From Plantago major (Eukaryota > Streptophyta > Magnoliopsida > Lamiales > Plantaginaceae), in the NCBI GenBank assembly GCA_026545765.1, contig CM048839.1, positions 59,827,677 through 59,891,676 on the forward strand: 64,000 nt of DNA, written 5' to 3'. The notes under the pieces are model-generated. The model did not search any database. It saw only the letters and a list, made by a program, of their open reading frames with translations, and was not told where the DNA came from. How positions within the stretch are numbered: the first letter of the stretch is position 1; each line of letters opens with the position of its first letter. Below are positions 1-9,707 of this stretch, piece after piece. Position numbers and translations under genes: made by a program.

Positions 1-1060
1 CAGTGAAACTTCTAGAAATTGGTTGTTTTCTGGCCTGTCAGTCTGAGGCCCGTCTTCCAGAACCTTCCTTACACAGTAGAGGCGGCCAAGCTACTAGATT
101 TTCAGTATAAATAAGACCCTTGGGGTCTCATATTCAGGACATAACTCAACGGAAGGGTTTCGTACCACAAGGCATCTCTCCTGCGAGAGAACCAGTCCTT
201 GGGGAAGTGAAACCCCAAAACCCTAGCCGTTAGCAAGTAATCAAGAAGACTTCAAGGCAGCCAGAAGACATCAAGATCGACTTCATCAGGACGAAATCGA
301 AGAAGGGGAAGCTGAGGGTCGACACTCACCATCTTCTGACAGTTTGTTTGTTTCAAACATGATTTCAATTCAGCTTACAATTTGTTTACTTTCAGTTATG
401 TCAGACTAAATTACCTTTGTAAAGGTCAACTGGGATCTTTGATTACTTGGTTTATATATGATGGAATAGTTTTAGCATCTATGTTGGTTATGCGATTGTC
501 GTTCATACTTGTGCTATTTGAGGATAGATGCATTGTTTATTTGTGTTTACCGCGGGACATGAGTATTTGTTGCACTAGATTAGGAGATGTTAGTCGTGTC
601 TATAAGTTGATATTTTGCCTGAGGTTTGTTGTTGAGCTAGCCACTGGTGATAGCTTTGAGCTACATGATAGTCTACATGGGGTATCTGTACTGACTACGC
701 CTTAGTATAAGATATGTGACCTGTGTTACTGTTCAGCAGTAACCATCGCTATCTATTATTCATGATATAAACTATTTATCAAGGTGAAGGTTAATTCTTA
801 CATGTTTTCTCTACTAGTTCTTAATTCATCAATTCTAGTTATAATTGCTTTCTGCTTACGTGTTTAAATTATTTATTCAAAATTCCAAAAATCTGTCATT
901 TACTTTATATTGATAATCATCCATTTAATATTCTATCTTAATCGAGCGTTATCCTACAGAGACCGACCTCTCGAGTCAACTTCTACTATACTAATTTATT
1001 TAGTATTTCTGGAATTTGGGTATGGTATTATAAATTCGTAAAACTTTAAGTACAACGACA
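1..1060 (+). repeat. Probable Ty3-type LTR tail (5' end outside window)
   Basis: No protein is recognisable here. A TATA-like TATAAATA lies near 108, followed by a purine-rich leader. The last 120 bases (CTCGAG around 972, ending ACAACGACA at 1060) resemble the 3' ends of the Ty3-type LTRs elsewhere in the window in their arrangement. A 107-codon frame at 382-705 has no ATG start and no family features. The call rests on layout only; it could instead be a leader region of the same kind of element. Confidence 0.4.
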
Positions 1061-1086
1061 ATTATTTTTCCCAAGGATCCATCAAG

Positions 1087-1207
1087 CTTCACAGATTCCC
1101 GCACAAGTAGTCAACGACACCTCGGGAAGTATATTCGACCATGCCTTAGCCATATCCGCTAGGCACATAGGGAATATCTTCATCCTGAAATCATCATCCT
1201 CCACCCC
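1087..1207 (-). pseudogene. Ty3-type (Athila/Tat-like) gag fragment
   Basis: Read on the minus strand, about 40 codons match the conserved core of plant Ty3-type gag: an acidic stretch, FRMKIFPMCLADMAKAW, then a leucine-proline turn and a serine-leucine-threonine-threonine run. This is the capsid-like region of retrotransposon gag. It ends in a stop at the low-coordinate side and is cut at the other side by LTR1, which starts three bases away. It is a remnant with no chance of function. Confidence 0.6.
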
Positions 1208-1210
1208 TAT

Positions 1211-2420
1211 TGATGAGTCGTTATTTTAACGCCTTTTTAAGTCCTTTTTACCGTATTTTGTTAAGTCCTTTAGCCTTTTATTAGAGTTTTTAGGGCTTTT
1301 TTACGTTTGGGTGTTTTTTGTGTTTTTGTACTTTTATAGGTGTTTTTAGGTAAAAAAAAAAGGCAAGGAATTGGAGGAGCGTATGCGAATCTAAGCTCGA
1401 TCGAATCTTGATCGAAGCTTCTAGAAGCACTCAAGGCAAATAGTAGGCCACTACGGTGACAAGGAGGTTGAGAAAAGGGAGTCAAATGAGGAGAAAGTGG
1501 AAAAAACTGATTCTTACCCGGAGGAGCAACTCAATGCGGTGAGCTTCAAAGGAAATGAGCTCACCGTGGTCGAAACAAAACAGAAACATTGGGAAGATTG
1601 GCTGACCATGGTGAGCACCATACCGCACCGCGGTAAGACCCGTTCAACCCACGTTTTCTGGCAGTTTTTCCAATGATTTTAAATTTGAACTTCCTTGGTT
1701 CTATAAATTGGACAATTGTACTTCGTTTTTGAGATATCTTCAGACCTTCCTAGTCTATATTCTCTTAATTTCAGGCATTGTAATCACTTTAGAGATTCAA
1801 TCTCTAATTCAATAGAAGCATTATTTTCTTTCAGACGATCCCTTGTCATTGACGTATCCAGGTATCAATCGTGTAACTACTATTTAGCTTGTACGTGACA
1901 GGTTGTTACCTCTGATTAGTGAATCTTGATGTATCGGTTGTGATTTGTGACTTATCTATCATTAATTAGATAGTATCCGTATAATTACATGATTGTTTGT
2001 GAGCTACGCATAGTGTATCCTTAATTGGTTCGTATCGTATAAGCAAACTAGTGTACATTATCCATACTTATTATATGTATTTGGTTATACTCACAATAGA
2101 AAGAGTGATGAACTGCACATAGTGCATCCTTAATTGGTTCGTATCGTATCAGTACACTTTTGAAAGGATTTATCGAGCTTCGTTGTTTGTAGAATTGCAT
2201 GACCTAGGGTTTTACCTTGTATTGTGCATGTTAGAATTTGCTCCAGGACTGAAGTATCACTATCCACACACTATTTGTTTACAACCAACACAAGCGAGTC
2301 TATTCAGTAGAACTAGCTTAACCAATTCCTCGAGAGAACGACCCTGTGGTTGAAGCCTTATCTGTCTATAATAATCGTTTTACTACTTGTGTTTTTATAG
2401 TATTAATTTTGAGCGCATCA
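1211..2420 (+). repeat. Ty3-type LTR1
   Basis: The sequence begins TGATGAGTCG and ends GAGCGCATCA, the same terminal style as three other LTRs here (4145-5403, 6232-7527, 40641-41925), with the typical T-rich start and a closing stretch containing CTCGAGAGAACGACCCT. The interior is diverged from the other three, so it is a related but separate subfamily. A decayed primer-binding region follows immediately, which marks this as a 5' LTR. No matching 3' LTR of this subfamily is seen. Confidence 0.65.
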
Positions 2421-2727
2421 AAATTTGGTGTTAGTTGTGTTAGTTGTGTATCTTTTATCTGCCAGGGAATTGATTCCTACGTCCTTCTAAATTTGAATCA
2501 ATTGTGTTAGTTGTGTATCTTTTATTTGAAAAAAAATAATAATCAAAAAATCTTTAAAACCTAAATTTTTTATTTTATTATTATTTTTTTTATTTTGACT
2601 CCTTGTGTTTGTTTTTGTGATTTTAGTGTTTCGATTTTTGTTTATTAGTTTGATTTTGTTTATGATGTCTTTTTTGTTTTCAATTATTTTGGCGAAACTA
2701 CCCCTGGTTTCTTATTTTTGTGTGTTT
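2421..2727 (+). other. Disrupted primer-binding region and AT-rich leader
   Basis: After LTR1 the sequence reads AAATTTGGTG, then about 30 unrelated bases, then TGCCAGGGAATTGATTCC. In the intact counterpart after 41925 the two halves are joined (TTTGGCGCCGCTGCCTGGG). The intervening bases repeat a TGTTAGTTGTGTATCTTTTA stretch that recurs at 2502-2525, so a local duplication appears to have split the primer-binding site. The rest, to 2727, is T-rich and noncoding. Confidence 0.45.
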
Positions 2728-3366
2728 AGGGTAATACGGATGACTCTTACTGCGAAGTGTGTGACAATGGAGAATATGGGCACAATGAGAGATACTGCAT
2801 TACCAAGAGGAATCTGTTTCACTTCGAGTAAGGAGAGGATGAAAAATTCCATGACACTTGGTACATGTATTTGGAATTTGAGCTGGAGTGGCCGGATCAT
2901 GATTTGTTGGAGGAGTGCATAATGTTCTATTTTCGCAAGGCGCTGAGAGGGGAAAATAGGAAGATAGTGGATATTATTGTCGGTGGTTACATTGAGGGTG
3001 TGGATCTAGATCAGCCAAGAGAGTTATTTGAACTGACTGCTTATCTGACTAGGTTGCATTCCATGGGGTTCGTGCTAACGTGTCTGCTTCAAAGGGAACT
3101 AGTTGAGTCTGAAGTGATGGAAGAAAAGACGTCAGATTCCATTACTATGCTAGATAAAGATACTTCTTCCTTGTTTGATGATGGAGGCATGGATACCCCG
3201 AATTTAGAAAGAACTTCCATCCTACTGGAGCCCATGAAGAGAACTTCCATGCGACCGGAGCCCATAGAGAGGCATCTGCCTCATCACCCCGACACCACAC
3301 ATATGTCGTTACCTGAGGGGAGTTTTGTTGATCCTTTCTGCCATTTTTACTTTGTTTCTTGTTTAT
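2728..3366 (+). pseudogene. Unrecognised retroelement protein fragment with a Cys-Cys-His-Cys cluster
   Basis: One frame runs from about 2731 to 3366 with a single internal stop near 2830. Its start encodes CEVCDNGEYGHNERYC, a C-X2-C-X6-H-X4-C cluster similar to but longer than a gag zinc knuckle. After the stop come about 165 codons rich in Glu, Leu and Asp, with a Pro/Met-rich repeat near 3220-3270 (two similar copies of a TSxxxEPM motif). I do not recognise the family. Its position inside an LTR1-started element suggests an accessory or gag-related product. A TTTAG at the left edge and TTTGCAG at 3414-3420 resemble splice acceptors, but no partner donors are clear. Confidence 0.3.
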
Positions 3367-3420
3367 GAGTGTTATCTGCTTAAATTTGAACATATTAACT
3401 CTCGACATACTCGTTTGCAG

Positions 3421-3741
3421 GATTACATGAGTATTGTGGGATCAACACACAAGTGAGCAGAAGGTATTCACTGGAAGCTCCAAGTAGGCTCGACGCCTGC
3501 TCAAAATTCATTCTCGTATGAGAACAGATAACGGCAATCTACAACAGTCGAGCCAACGACTATAAGAAAAGGCGCTTCCCTGGAGGCAACCCGGGGGTTC
3601 AGGTTTGAAGATAGAGGAGACTTCATGGAAGCAGCGTTTCAGAGGAGGATTTTCATCCGGACCCCCACGGTCCACCCTCCTACCATTGATCATGCCGACC
3701 GAGGCATACTACGGGCAATAACTCTACAACTATCACTTTTT
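3421..3741 (+). pseudogene. Decayed coding remnant of the Ty3-type element
   Basis: Short open pieces occur in shifting frames, including one reading NDYKKRRFPGGNPGVQV near 3555-3605. The base composition is richer in G and C than the flanks, as in other coding parts here. No domain can be assigned. It lies just ahead of a polypurine tract, so it is probably the last coding segment of the LTR1 element. Confidence 0.25.
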
Positions 3742-3775
3742 ATTTATTCTTTATGCTAGGGTCTAGCTATCAAAT

Positions 3776-3792
3776 AGGTTTGGGGAGGGAAG
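3776..3792 (+). other. Polypurine tract-like sequence
   Basis: GGTTTGGGGAGGGAAG matches in style the polypurine tracts next to the other Ty3-type LTRs (GGTTTGGGGAG, complement at 7528-7540). Here no LTR follows directly; about 350 noncoding bases intervene before a solo LTR. Similar GTTTGGGGAG words occur at about 5629 and, on the minus strand, at about 39304 and 39781. They may be repeated purine tracts in the long 3' region of this family. Confidence 0.4.
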
Positions 3793-4139
3793 TTGTGATA
3801 TCTTGTGATTAAAATGCCTCGGTACATACTTATGCACTACCTTGTATATATGTATATATGTGTTAGTTTATTTTTCGATTTTTAGTTTGGTGATGTTTAG
3901 GTGGTATGTTAGCCACTCTTGTAATTATGTGGGGTGGTATGTTAGACACTTTTGCGTGATTATGGTGTGTCGTCTTTTAGCATACTTTTTTTGCCTAGTT
4001 TTAAAAAAATTTGTGATCGAGTCTGAGTTCTTTTGACAAGTCGGTTATCTATTGCGAAAGATAAGCATTTTACTGATGTGATCTTTGATGGCCTTTAACT
4101 AGTATTAAGGAATTTTCAAAAATCATTTTAGCCTGTTTC
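3793..4139 (+). other. Noncoding 3' region of Ty3-type element
   Basis: AT-rich and noncoding, with two similar GGTGGTATGTTAG copies near 3900 and 3932. It is continuous with 5409-6231 once the solo LTR and one copy of its target duplication are ignored. Confidence 0.4.
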
Positions 4140-4144
4140 ACTTG

Positions 4145-5403
4145 TGATGAGACAATATTCTAACGTCTCATTTGGTCCTTTTTAGCGGTCTTTGTTAGTA
4201 TTTGGTTATTGTTTTCTAGTGTTTTTTGTAAGTTTTTATGCTTTGGTATTTTGATGTTGTTTTGCAGGAATCGGTGTCTTTTGAGCCGAATCAGAACAAG
4301 TCGCTTAGCGTGGCTCGCCGCGACGAGGAAATCAGTCCGCGGCGGCGAGATTTAGCGAGTAATCATCTTATGTAATTTAAGAAGCCTCGCCGCGGCGAAG
4401 GAATTGGTCTGCCGCGGCGAGATTTTGCGAATGAGCTCCTATTTTGAAGATTGAAGCTCGCCGCGGCGAAGGAATTGGTCCGCCGTGGCGAGATTATGCG
4501 AGCTGGATATATATTGCGATTAAGAAGGCTCGCCGCGGTGAGCTATTCCTTCCGCCGCGGCGAGAGACGCAGAATTAGTTTTGTTTTCCTTATTAGATTA
4601 GAAGTTTGATTCTTTTTCATATATAACTTCTTTTTAACCTAGTTTTTGAGGAGAGCTCCGAGATTCAGATATTAACATTGAGACATCTTTGGAGCTTGGT
4701 TATTCATTGATTTTACTCATCAGGATTATTGGTATTGATTTCTCTATTGCTTTCTTCTTTACAATTCGTTCATTATCTTATTGATTGAATTGTATGTTTT
4801 TGCATGTGAGTTTTTCATCTATGTTTCATATGATTTTTACCATTAATCTCTGCATGCAATCATCAATTATGAGTAGCTAAACACCTTTGAATACTGTAGT
4901 ATGTGAAGATTATGCATATTCGTTCAAGGGTTTATCAAATCACTCATATAGGTTAGTCTCGTATAAAATCATCGTAAAAACCTTCAATTCGATAAGTCCG
5001 TATTAAATTCTCTAAATTGTTCATGTTTAAGGATCGTGAATTGACGACTCACGATTTCACCAGTATAATATTTGCTAAGAACAATTGGTTGAATCGAATT
5101 GATTGATTTGTTGTACGACGACCGTGTGACAAATATGAGTGTTATCCCTAGTTCGAATTAGCATAATTAGATCTTGCTACTGTATTCGTCCTTCTCTCAT
5201 TGTTAATCGTAATCTTAGCTTTAGTTAAACTAGTTAGAAGTAATCAAAACCAAACAAATCAATCTGTTTTCACAAGTAACTGTTTGCTTTCAAACCGTTG
5301 TGGTAGCTTAATTGGTTCCTTAGCGAACGATCCTGTGGTTAGCATTGTCTGTCTACAACAACTGCTTACTACTTTTTTTCTAAGTAATAATTTGAGCACA
5401 TTA
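4145..5403 (+). repeat. Solo Ty3-type LTR2 with target duplication ACTTG
   Basis: The LTR runs from TGATGAGAC to GAGCACATTA and is flanked by ACTTG at 4140-4144 and 5404-5408. No primer site follows and no polypurine tract precedes it, so it fits a solo LTR left by LTR-LTR recombination. It is close kin to the LTRs at 6232-7527 (reverse) and 40641-41925. TATA-like CATATATAAC lies near 4617, downstream of a GC-rich hairpin array. Confidence 0.75.
4307..4568 (+). repeat. GC-rich hairpin array inside LTR2
   Basis: Four units about 60-65 bases apart each contain CTCGCCGCGG, a short AT-rich spacer such as AAGGAATTGGT, and CCGCGGCGAG. Each unit is therefore an inverted repeat. CpG content is very high against an AT-rich background. 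The array sits upstream of a TATA-like site, so it could be a U3 enhancer or a fold-back structure. Confidence 0.75.
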
Positions 5404-5408
5404 ACTTG

Positions 5409-6231
5409 TAAATAGAAAGTCTTCCTGTTCAAGTAATCAAAAGCTGGTGAGAAGCCTTATTTGAGCCGATGAAAAAAATATTATACCGGCGTTTATGCAA
5501 TTATAGTTAGGAAGTGCAAGGGAAAGTCCTTTGCGCCACTTCATATACATGTGAACTCTTTTTAAAACGGGTATGACGAACGACATTTCGACTTGTTATC
5601 TAGATTCCCAAACCCGTTCCAAGGAACATGTTTGGGGAGAAGGGTACTTGTTGCTTCATACTCAGGTTCACTACATTCTTTACCTTTGAGCATATGGTCG
5701 ATTTTCAAAATTTTTTTTGTATTGCTTGCTACCGTTAAAAAAAAAAAAAAGAGAAGAAAAATCTCGAAGTGTTTTCCCAGGATCCTTGTGATCATTCGAG
5801 ATCGTGTTGGGCATTTCTAAATACTACCTATAAACTAACGCGGGCCTGATTGTGCATATGTATGAGGGTTGATGGTTTGTTTCTCAAATGCATGCCAAAT
5901 ACTACCTATAAACCAGTGCGTGGGCGGTTCTCGTATGTTGTGAGGGTTGATGGGGGTGTACTCCAAATCGACACGCACAAAAGTACAAATCTTGAGTAAC
6001 CTATTGGGATACACTTGCAAAATTGAGATAAAAAAATAAAAAATCTGTGCAAAAAGAATAAAGCACAAGAAAAAATAGAAGAAATGAAAAAATATGTGCA
6101 AAAAGAGCAAAGCACAAAAAGAACGGTATGTTATTTTATCTTTTGTATTGATTTCGACCTACTCAAGAAAAGTCCTTTCTGGTCCGTTTGATCAAGTGCA
6201 AATGCATGTAATAATTGTGGCATCTTGTGAC
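5409..6231 (+). other. Noncoding 3' region of Ty3-type element
   Basis: This is the continuation of 3793-4139. Around 5460-5490 it shares GCCGATGAAAAAAATATTAT with the complement of about 39465-39485, and a motif AAATACTACCTATAAAC is duplicated at about 5819 and 5908, with a relative near 39170 on the other strand. The region therefore belongs to the same family as the minus-strand element. A poly-A run lies at about 5738-5751. No coding content is supported. Confidence 0.45.
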
Positions 6232-7527
6232 TGATGTGCTCAAATTACTACTTAAGGAAAACAAGTAGGAAGTAGTCGTTGTAAATAGACTATGCTAACC
6301 ACGAGATCGTTCGCAATGGAATCAATTAGGCTACACACGGATTGAAAGCAAACAATTACTTGTAGAAACAGTTTGATTTGTTTGAATTTGAGTACTTCTA
6401 ATAACTAGAAAACAGAAAATGCAATGTAGTTGATTTCAATGGGATAGAAAGAACACAGTAGTTACGATCAAGCAATGCTAATTCGCTCTAGGGATACGTT
6501 CATATTATCACACGGTTGGTGTACAGAAATCAGTCAATCCAATTCAACCAATCGTTATTTGAATGTTTTGAAAAGAGAAATCATGGGTCGTCAATCCACG
6601 ATCCTTAACTGGAAACGATTTTGAAAGTCAATCTAGCTTATTCGATTGAAGGTTTTACAAAGATTTAAAGATAGACGAACCTATATGAATGAATCTAAAC
6701 CCTAGAAGCGAATATGCATAACCGTCACATAACTACCATGTTCGGAGTGATTTAGCTACTCATGATAGAAGAAAGGATCAAAGAATTTCAGATATTGCTC
6801 ATGCTAAACATAAACAGAATGATAATCGCATGCAAGCTCATACAATTCGACAAACGAGAACAAGAACGAATTGTAAAGAGATAAACAATAGAGAATTACC
6901 ACAATAACCAGGAATTCGATATTAATCCTTCAATCAAAGATAAAACCAAGCTCCAATGTAGTTCAATCTCCAGAATAATGTCTAGGAGCTTTTTTCTAAC
7001 AACTAGGTTAAAAGAAAGTATGAAAGAAAGAATAAAAAATCTAATCTAATAAGGAAAGTAAAACTCTGATCCTGCGCTTCTCGCCGTGGTGGAAGGAATA
7101 GCTCACCACGGCGAGCCTTCTTAATCGAAGAATATATAGCCCTCGCATAATTTCGCCGTGGCGAGCTTCAATCTTCAAAATAGAGATTTCATTCGCAAAA
7201 TCTCGCCGCGGCGGACCAATTCCTTCGTCGCGGCGAGCCTTCTTTAATCACAGAAGATATACATTCACTAAATCTCGCCGCTGCGGATTGATTTCCTCGT
7301 CGCGGCGACCCTTCTTGCAATTTCCAGCTCCAAGCTCATAAAATCTCGCCGCGGCGAGCCATGCCAAGCAACTTGTCCTCATTTAGCTCAAAAGACATCG
7401 ATTCCTGCAAAATGTTAATAAAACACCAAAGCGTAAAAAAGAACTAAAAAGACAATAAAACTAAAGACAAAGACTCACAAAGACCGCTAAAAAGGACCAA
7501 ATGAGACTCTAAATTATAGTCTCATCA
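6232..7527 (-). repeat. Ty3-type LTR3, minus strand, 3' LTR
   Basis: On the minus strand it starts TGATGAGAC at 7527 and ends GAGCACATCA at 6232. A polypurine tract (GGTTTGGGGAGTT) lies directly upstream in element orientation, so this is a 3' LTR whose element body extends towards higher coordinates. It carries the same GC-rich hairpins as LTR2. Its 3' flank is GTGAC; the 5' partner is not in view. Confidence 0.75.
7080..7360 (-). repeat. GC-rich hairpin array inside LTR3
   Basis: This is the same repeated inverted-repeat unit as at 4307-4568, in reverse orientation, with several CG to TG or CA changes typical of methylated cytosine decay. Conserved position in both LTR copies argues that the array is a constitutive part of the LTR. 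Confidence 0.7.
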
Positions 7528-7974
7528 AACTCCCCAAACCGAACCTTTGCTCGTCCCCGAGCAAACAAACAAATTAAAAACAAACTAGACTTTAGACTAC
7601 GACACATAATAACACACAAACGAGTCAATCTTCCAAGTGACCGAACTATACCATTGTAAGCGTTAAATTCACAAGATGCAAAAGGTTTGCACTCAACCGT
7701 CCTTGACAGAAATAGTGAACATAAAGTCCTGCAAGAGAGTTTCTCAAATAAATAGCACTTAAGCCTAACTCTCCAATCCCTCGCAAGAAAATCCTACACT
7801 ATTCTCTCTCACACTCTGGAAGTGTCCAGTGGGTTAAACACTCAAGAACAATAAGAGAAAAGGAAGGTGACTTTCGTCACAAAGGTGCCTCAAATACCTC
7901 ATGCAATGTACTCAATCAGTTAAGTCAGAAGGGACTTTTCCTCATGATAGCGACTTGCCAAGACATACAACCAA
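7528..7974 (-). other. Polypurine tract and 3' noncoding region of the minus-strand Ty3-type element
   Basis: The complement of 7528-7540 is a polypurine tract adjoining LTR3. Further bases up to 7974 are noncoding, with the words GGGGACGAGCAAAGG just before the tract, a layout common in Athila/Tat elements. The region is broken by copia element A and probably resumes at 38978. Confidence 0.5.
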
Positions 7975-8591
7975 CTTAGGAATATACATTAGATTTTGAT
8001 CGAACCTAATGACTTATCTTAGCTCAGAAAGGTGGTTAGTACTCTTGGTTCACTTGAACACTGTAAAAGAGGAAAATCACTAAGTATGTTAGTCTAGCAA
8101 ATCTTGTATAGGATGTTAGGTCTCTGAATGTAATTTTTATATCTTTGAAGAAGACCAAGACAAAGGCATCCAGCAGGAGAGTTCAACAATTTTTTTTAAG
8201 ATTTGAAGATTGCACAAGATTGCTAAAGACGAAGGTCATCAGATACCTATGTCCAGATATCTTGAATAAACAAGTGTTTTTCAATAAATAACTTTTGCAA
8301 AAGATATCTGAGAACACAAAGTTTCTGAACAAGGAAAAGTGCCCACAGATATCTACAATCAGATACCCTGGATAAAACTATATTTCTGGAAAACAATATT
8401 TCAACAGGTATCTGAAGATGTGAAGGTCTCTGGAAAGGGACATGCAATGCTTCAGAAAGCATGCATAGTTCCGTTGGCTCTACAGGACAAAAATAGTACA
8501 ATGCAATAAATGCGCAGACAGAGACATCTGAACAAAAGAGGAAATCTCTGAAAAGAGACAACGTCTTCTGCAGTACTATTTACGGATATCA

Positions 8592-8655
8592 ATAGTTTGA
8601 ATTTCATTAAGCCTAACGGATACTATTCAAACCGCATGATTTTCAATTATAAATA
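8592..8655 (+). promoter_or_regulatory. LTR promoter of element A
   Basis: TATAAATA at 8648-8655 is preceded by AACGG at 8615-8619. Inverted copies of GTTTGAAT and ATTCAAAC flank the AACGGATACT core. The second AACGG seen in sister LTRs is AACCG here. AACGG is the core of the plant mitosis-specific activator element bound by three-repeat MYB proteins; binding here is inferred only. Confidence 0.55.
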
Positions 8656-9050
8656 TCACCACTTAGAATGCTTGAAATACACCAAGAACTTACACCTTGA
8701 ACATACACTGAACACATTGAACAAACTTATTCATTCAAGCATACAAGGCTTCAACCTACTTACTCATTAGCTTACAATTGCGACTAAGCTCTTGAATTCT
8801 AAGTACCAAAGTTCTAAGTGTCCTGATCCTTACCAAGCATTGCTATCTGTGAAGGAGTTGAACCAAAAGATCAAGTATCTAAGTTTCATTCTCTAGAACA
8901 TTTAACATAGACTTGGGTCAGTAAAGAACATATAACCACACATTGTGAAGTGTGTTAAGTGATTCTTGTTCTATAGAGATTCTTACATAACTGAGAAAGT
9001 TATTAAGACTACTCACCTGACAAACTACCTTAACTAACACCTTAAACGGT

Positions 9051-9205
9051 GTGGAGTACAGGAAGTACTTAGTTTGGGAAACTAAGGAATAACTCCAAGG
9101 TTACTGAGCATAGGAAGTACTTAGTTTGGAAAACTAAGGAATATCTCAAAGGTTTCTGAGTACAGGAAGTACTTGGCTGAGAAAGCCGGGGAATAACTCA
9201 GGGGG
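9051..9205 (+). repeat. LTR hairpin array, three units (element A, 5')
   Basis: The outer stems are GGAGT/ACTCC (9053-9057 with 9092-9096), TGAG/CTCA (9105-9108 with 9145-9148) and CTGAGT/ACTCAG (9156-9161 with 9196-9201). Each unit keeps AGGAAGTACTT after the left stem and GGAATA before the right stem. The inner stem also varies in a paired way (AGTTT/AAACT, GGCT/AGCC). Stem letters differ between units while pairing is kept. Confidence 0.8.
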
Positions 9206-9591
9206 AACACTTGGTTGGGAATCTAGTGTAAAAGGAAATGAAGGGATAGGTTTATTGTAAGGAGAACTCAATATCTATCTTAGTGAATTTCAAGTCATGA
9301 GAAAGGGCGAGTGGATTAGTTGAGGGATTACGCCACCCTCGGATACGACTACAAAGATCTGTGTTATTTACTTTCTGCAACTTATTACTTGCTTTATTTA
9401 CCTTTCTGAGTATTTACACACTTATATCTTGCTGAGCATGTGCACTTATCACAAAAAAGTCTTCCGCTCTCTGAAATTAAGTATCAGATATCTTCACAGA
9501 TATCTGAGAAATTGTGTTTATCGAAAAAAGTTGTAAAAGACTATTCACACCCCCCCTAGTCTTTTCCTTTGCCGTTATCTGGACCAACAAG

Positions 9592-9603
9592 TGGTATCAA
9601 AGT
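9592..9603 (+). other. Primer-binding site of element A
   Basis: TGGTATCAAAGT lies two bases after the LTR end. The canonical initiator tRNA-Met complement is TGGTATCAGAGC, so two positions are changed here. Confidence 0.85.
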
Positions 9604-9707
9604 GGGACGTTCCCAAGCCTTCTGCACTGAACCTAGATCTCAGATAAGTGCCCACTAAATGCTTTTCACCTACTCTTGATTTGTCTATTTAGTGTGTTTG
9701 CTGCAGG

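Larger units (their letters stand above)
7975..9589 (+). repeat. 5' LTR of element A
   Basis: The LTR is colinear with 37363-38977 over its whole length with scattered differences, and is followed at once by a tRNA-Met primer site. It contains a TATA box (8648-8655), an array of three hairpins (9051-9205) and a terminal stem (GTAAAAGACT and AGTCTTTT) around a C-rich loop close to the 3' end. The first two bases of the expected TG terminus are mutated. Confidence 0.9.

Noticed and set aside
382-705. 107-codon plus-strand frame near the window start
   Set aside because: No ATG start, no recognisable motif, and it lies in LTR-like sequence.
2750-2800. Cys-Cys-His-Cys cluster as a true gag zinc knuckle
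   Set aside because: The spacing C-X2-C-X6-H-X4-C is longer than the usual C-X2-C-X4-H-X4-C, so the family call was withheld.
8247-8561. Minus-strand frame in the 5' LTR of A, also seen at 37640-37999
   Set aside because: It recurs because the two LTRs are copies of each other; the frame is not kept in the LTRs of B or E.
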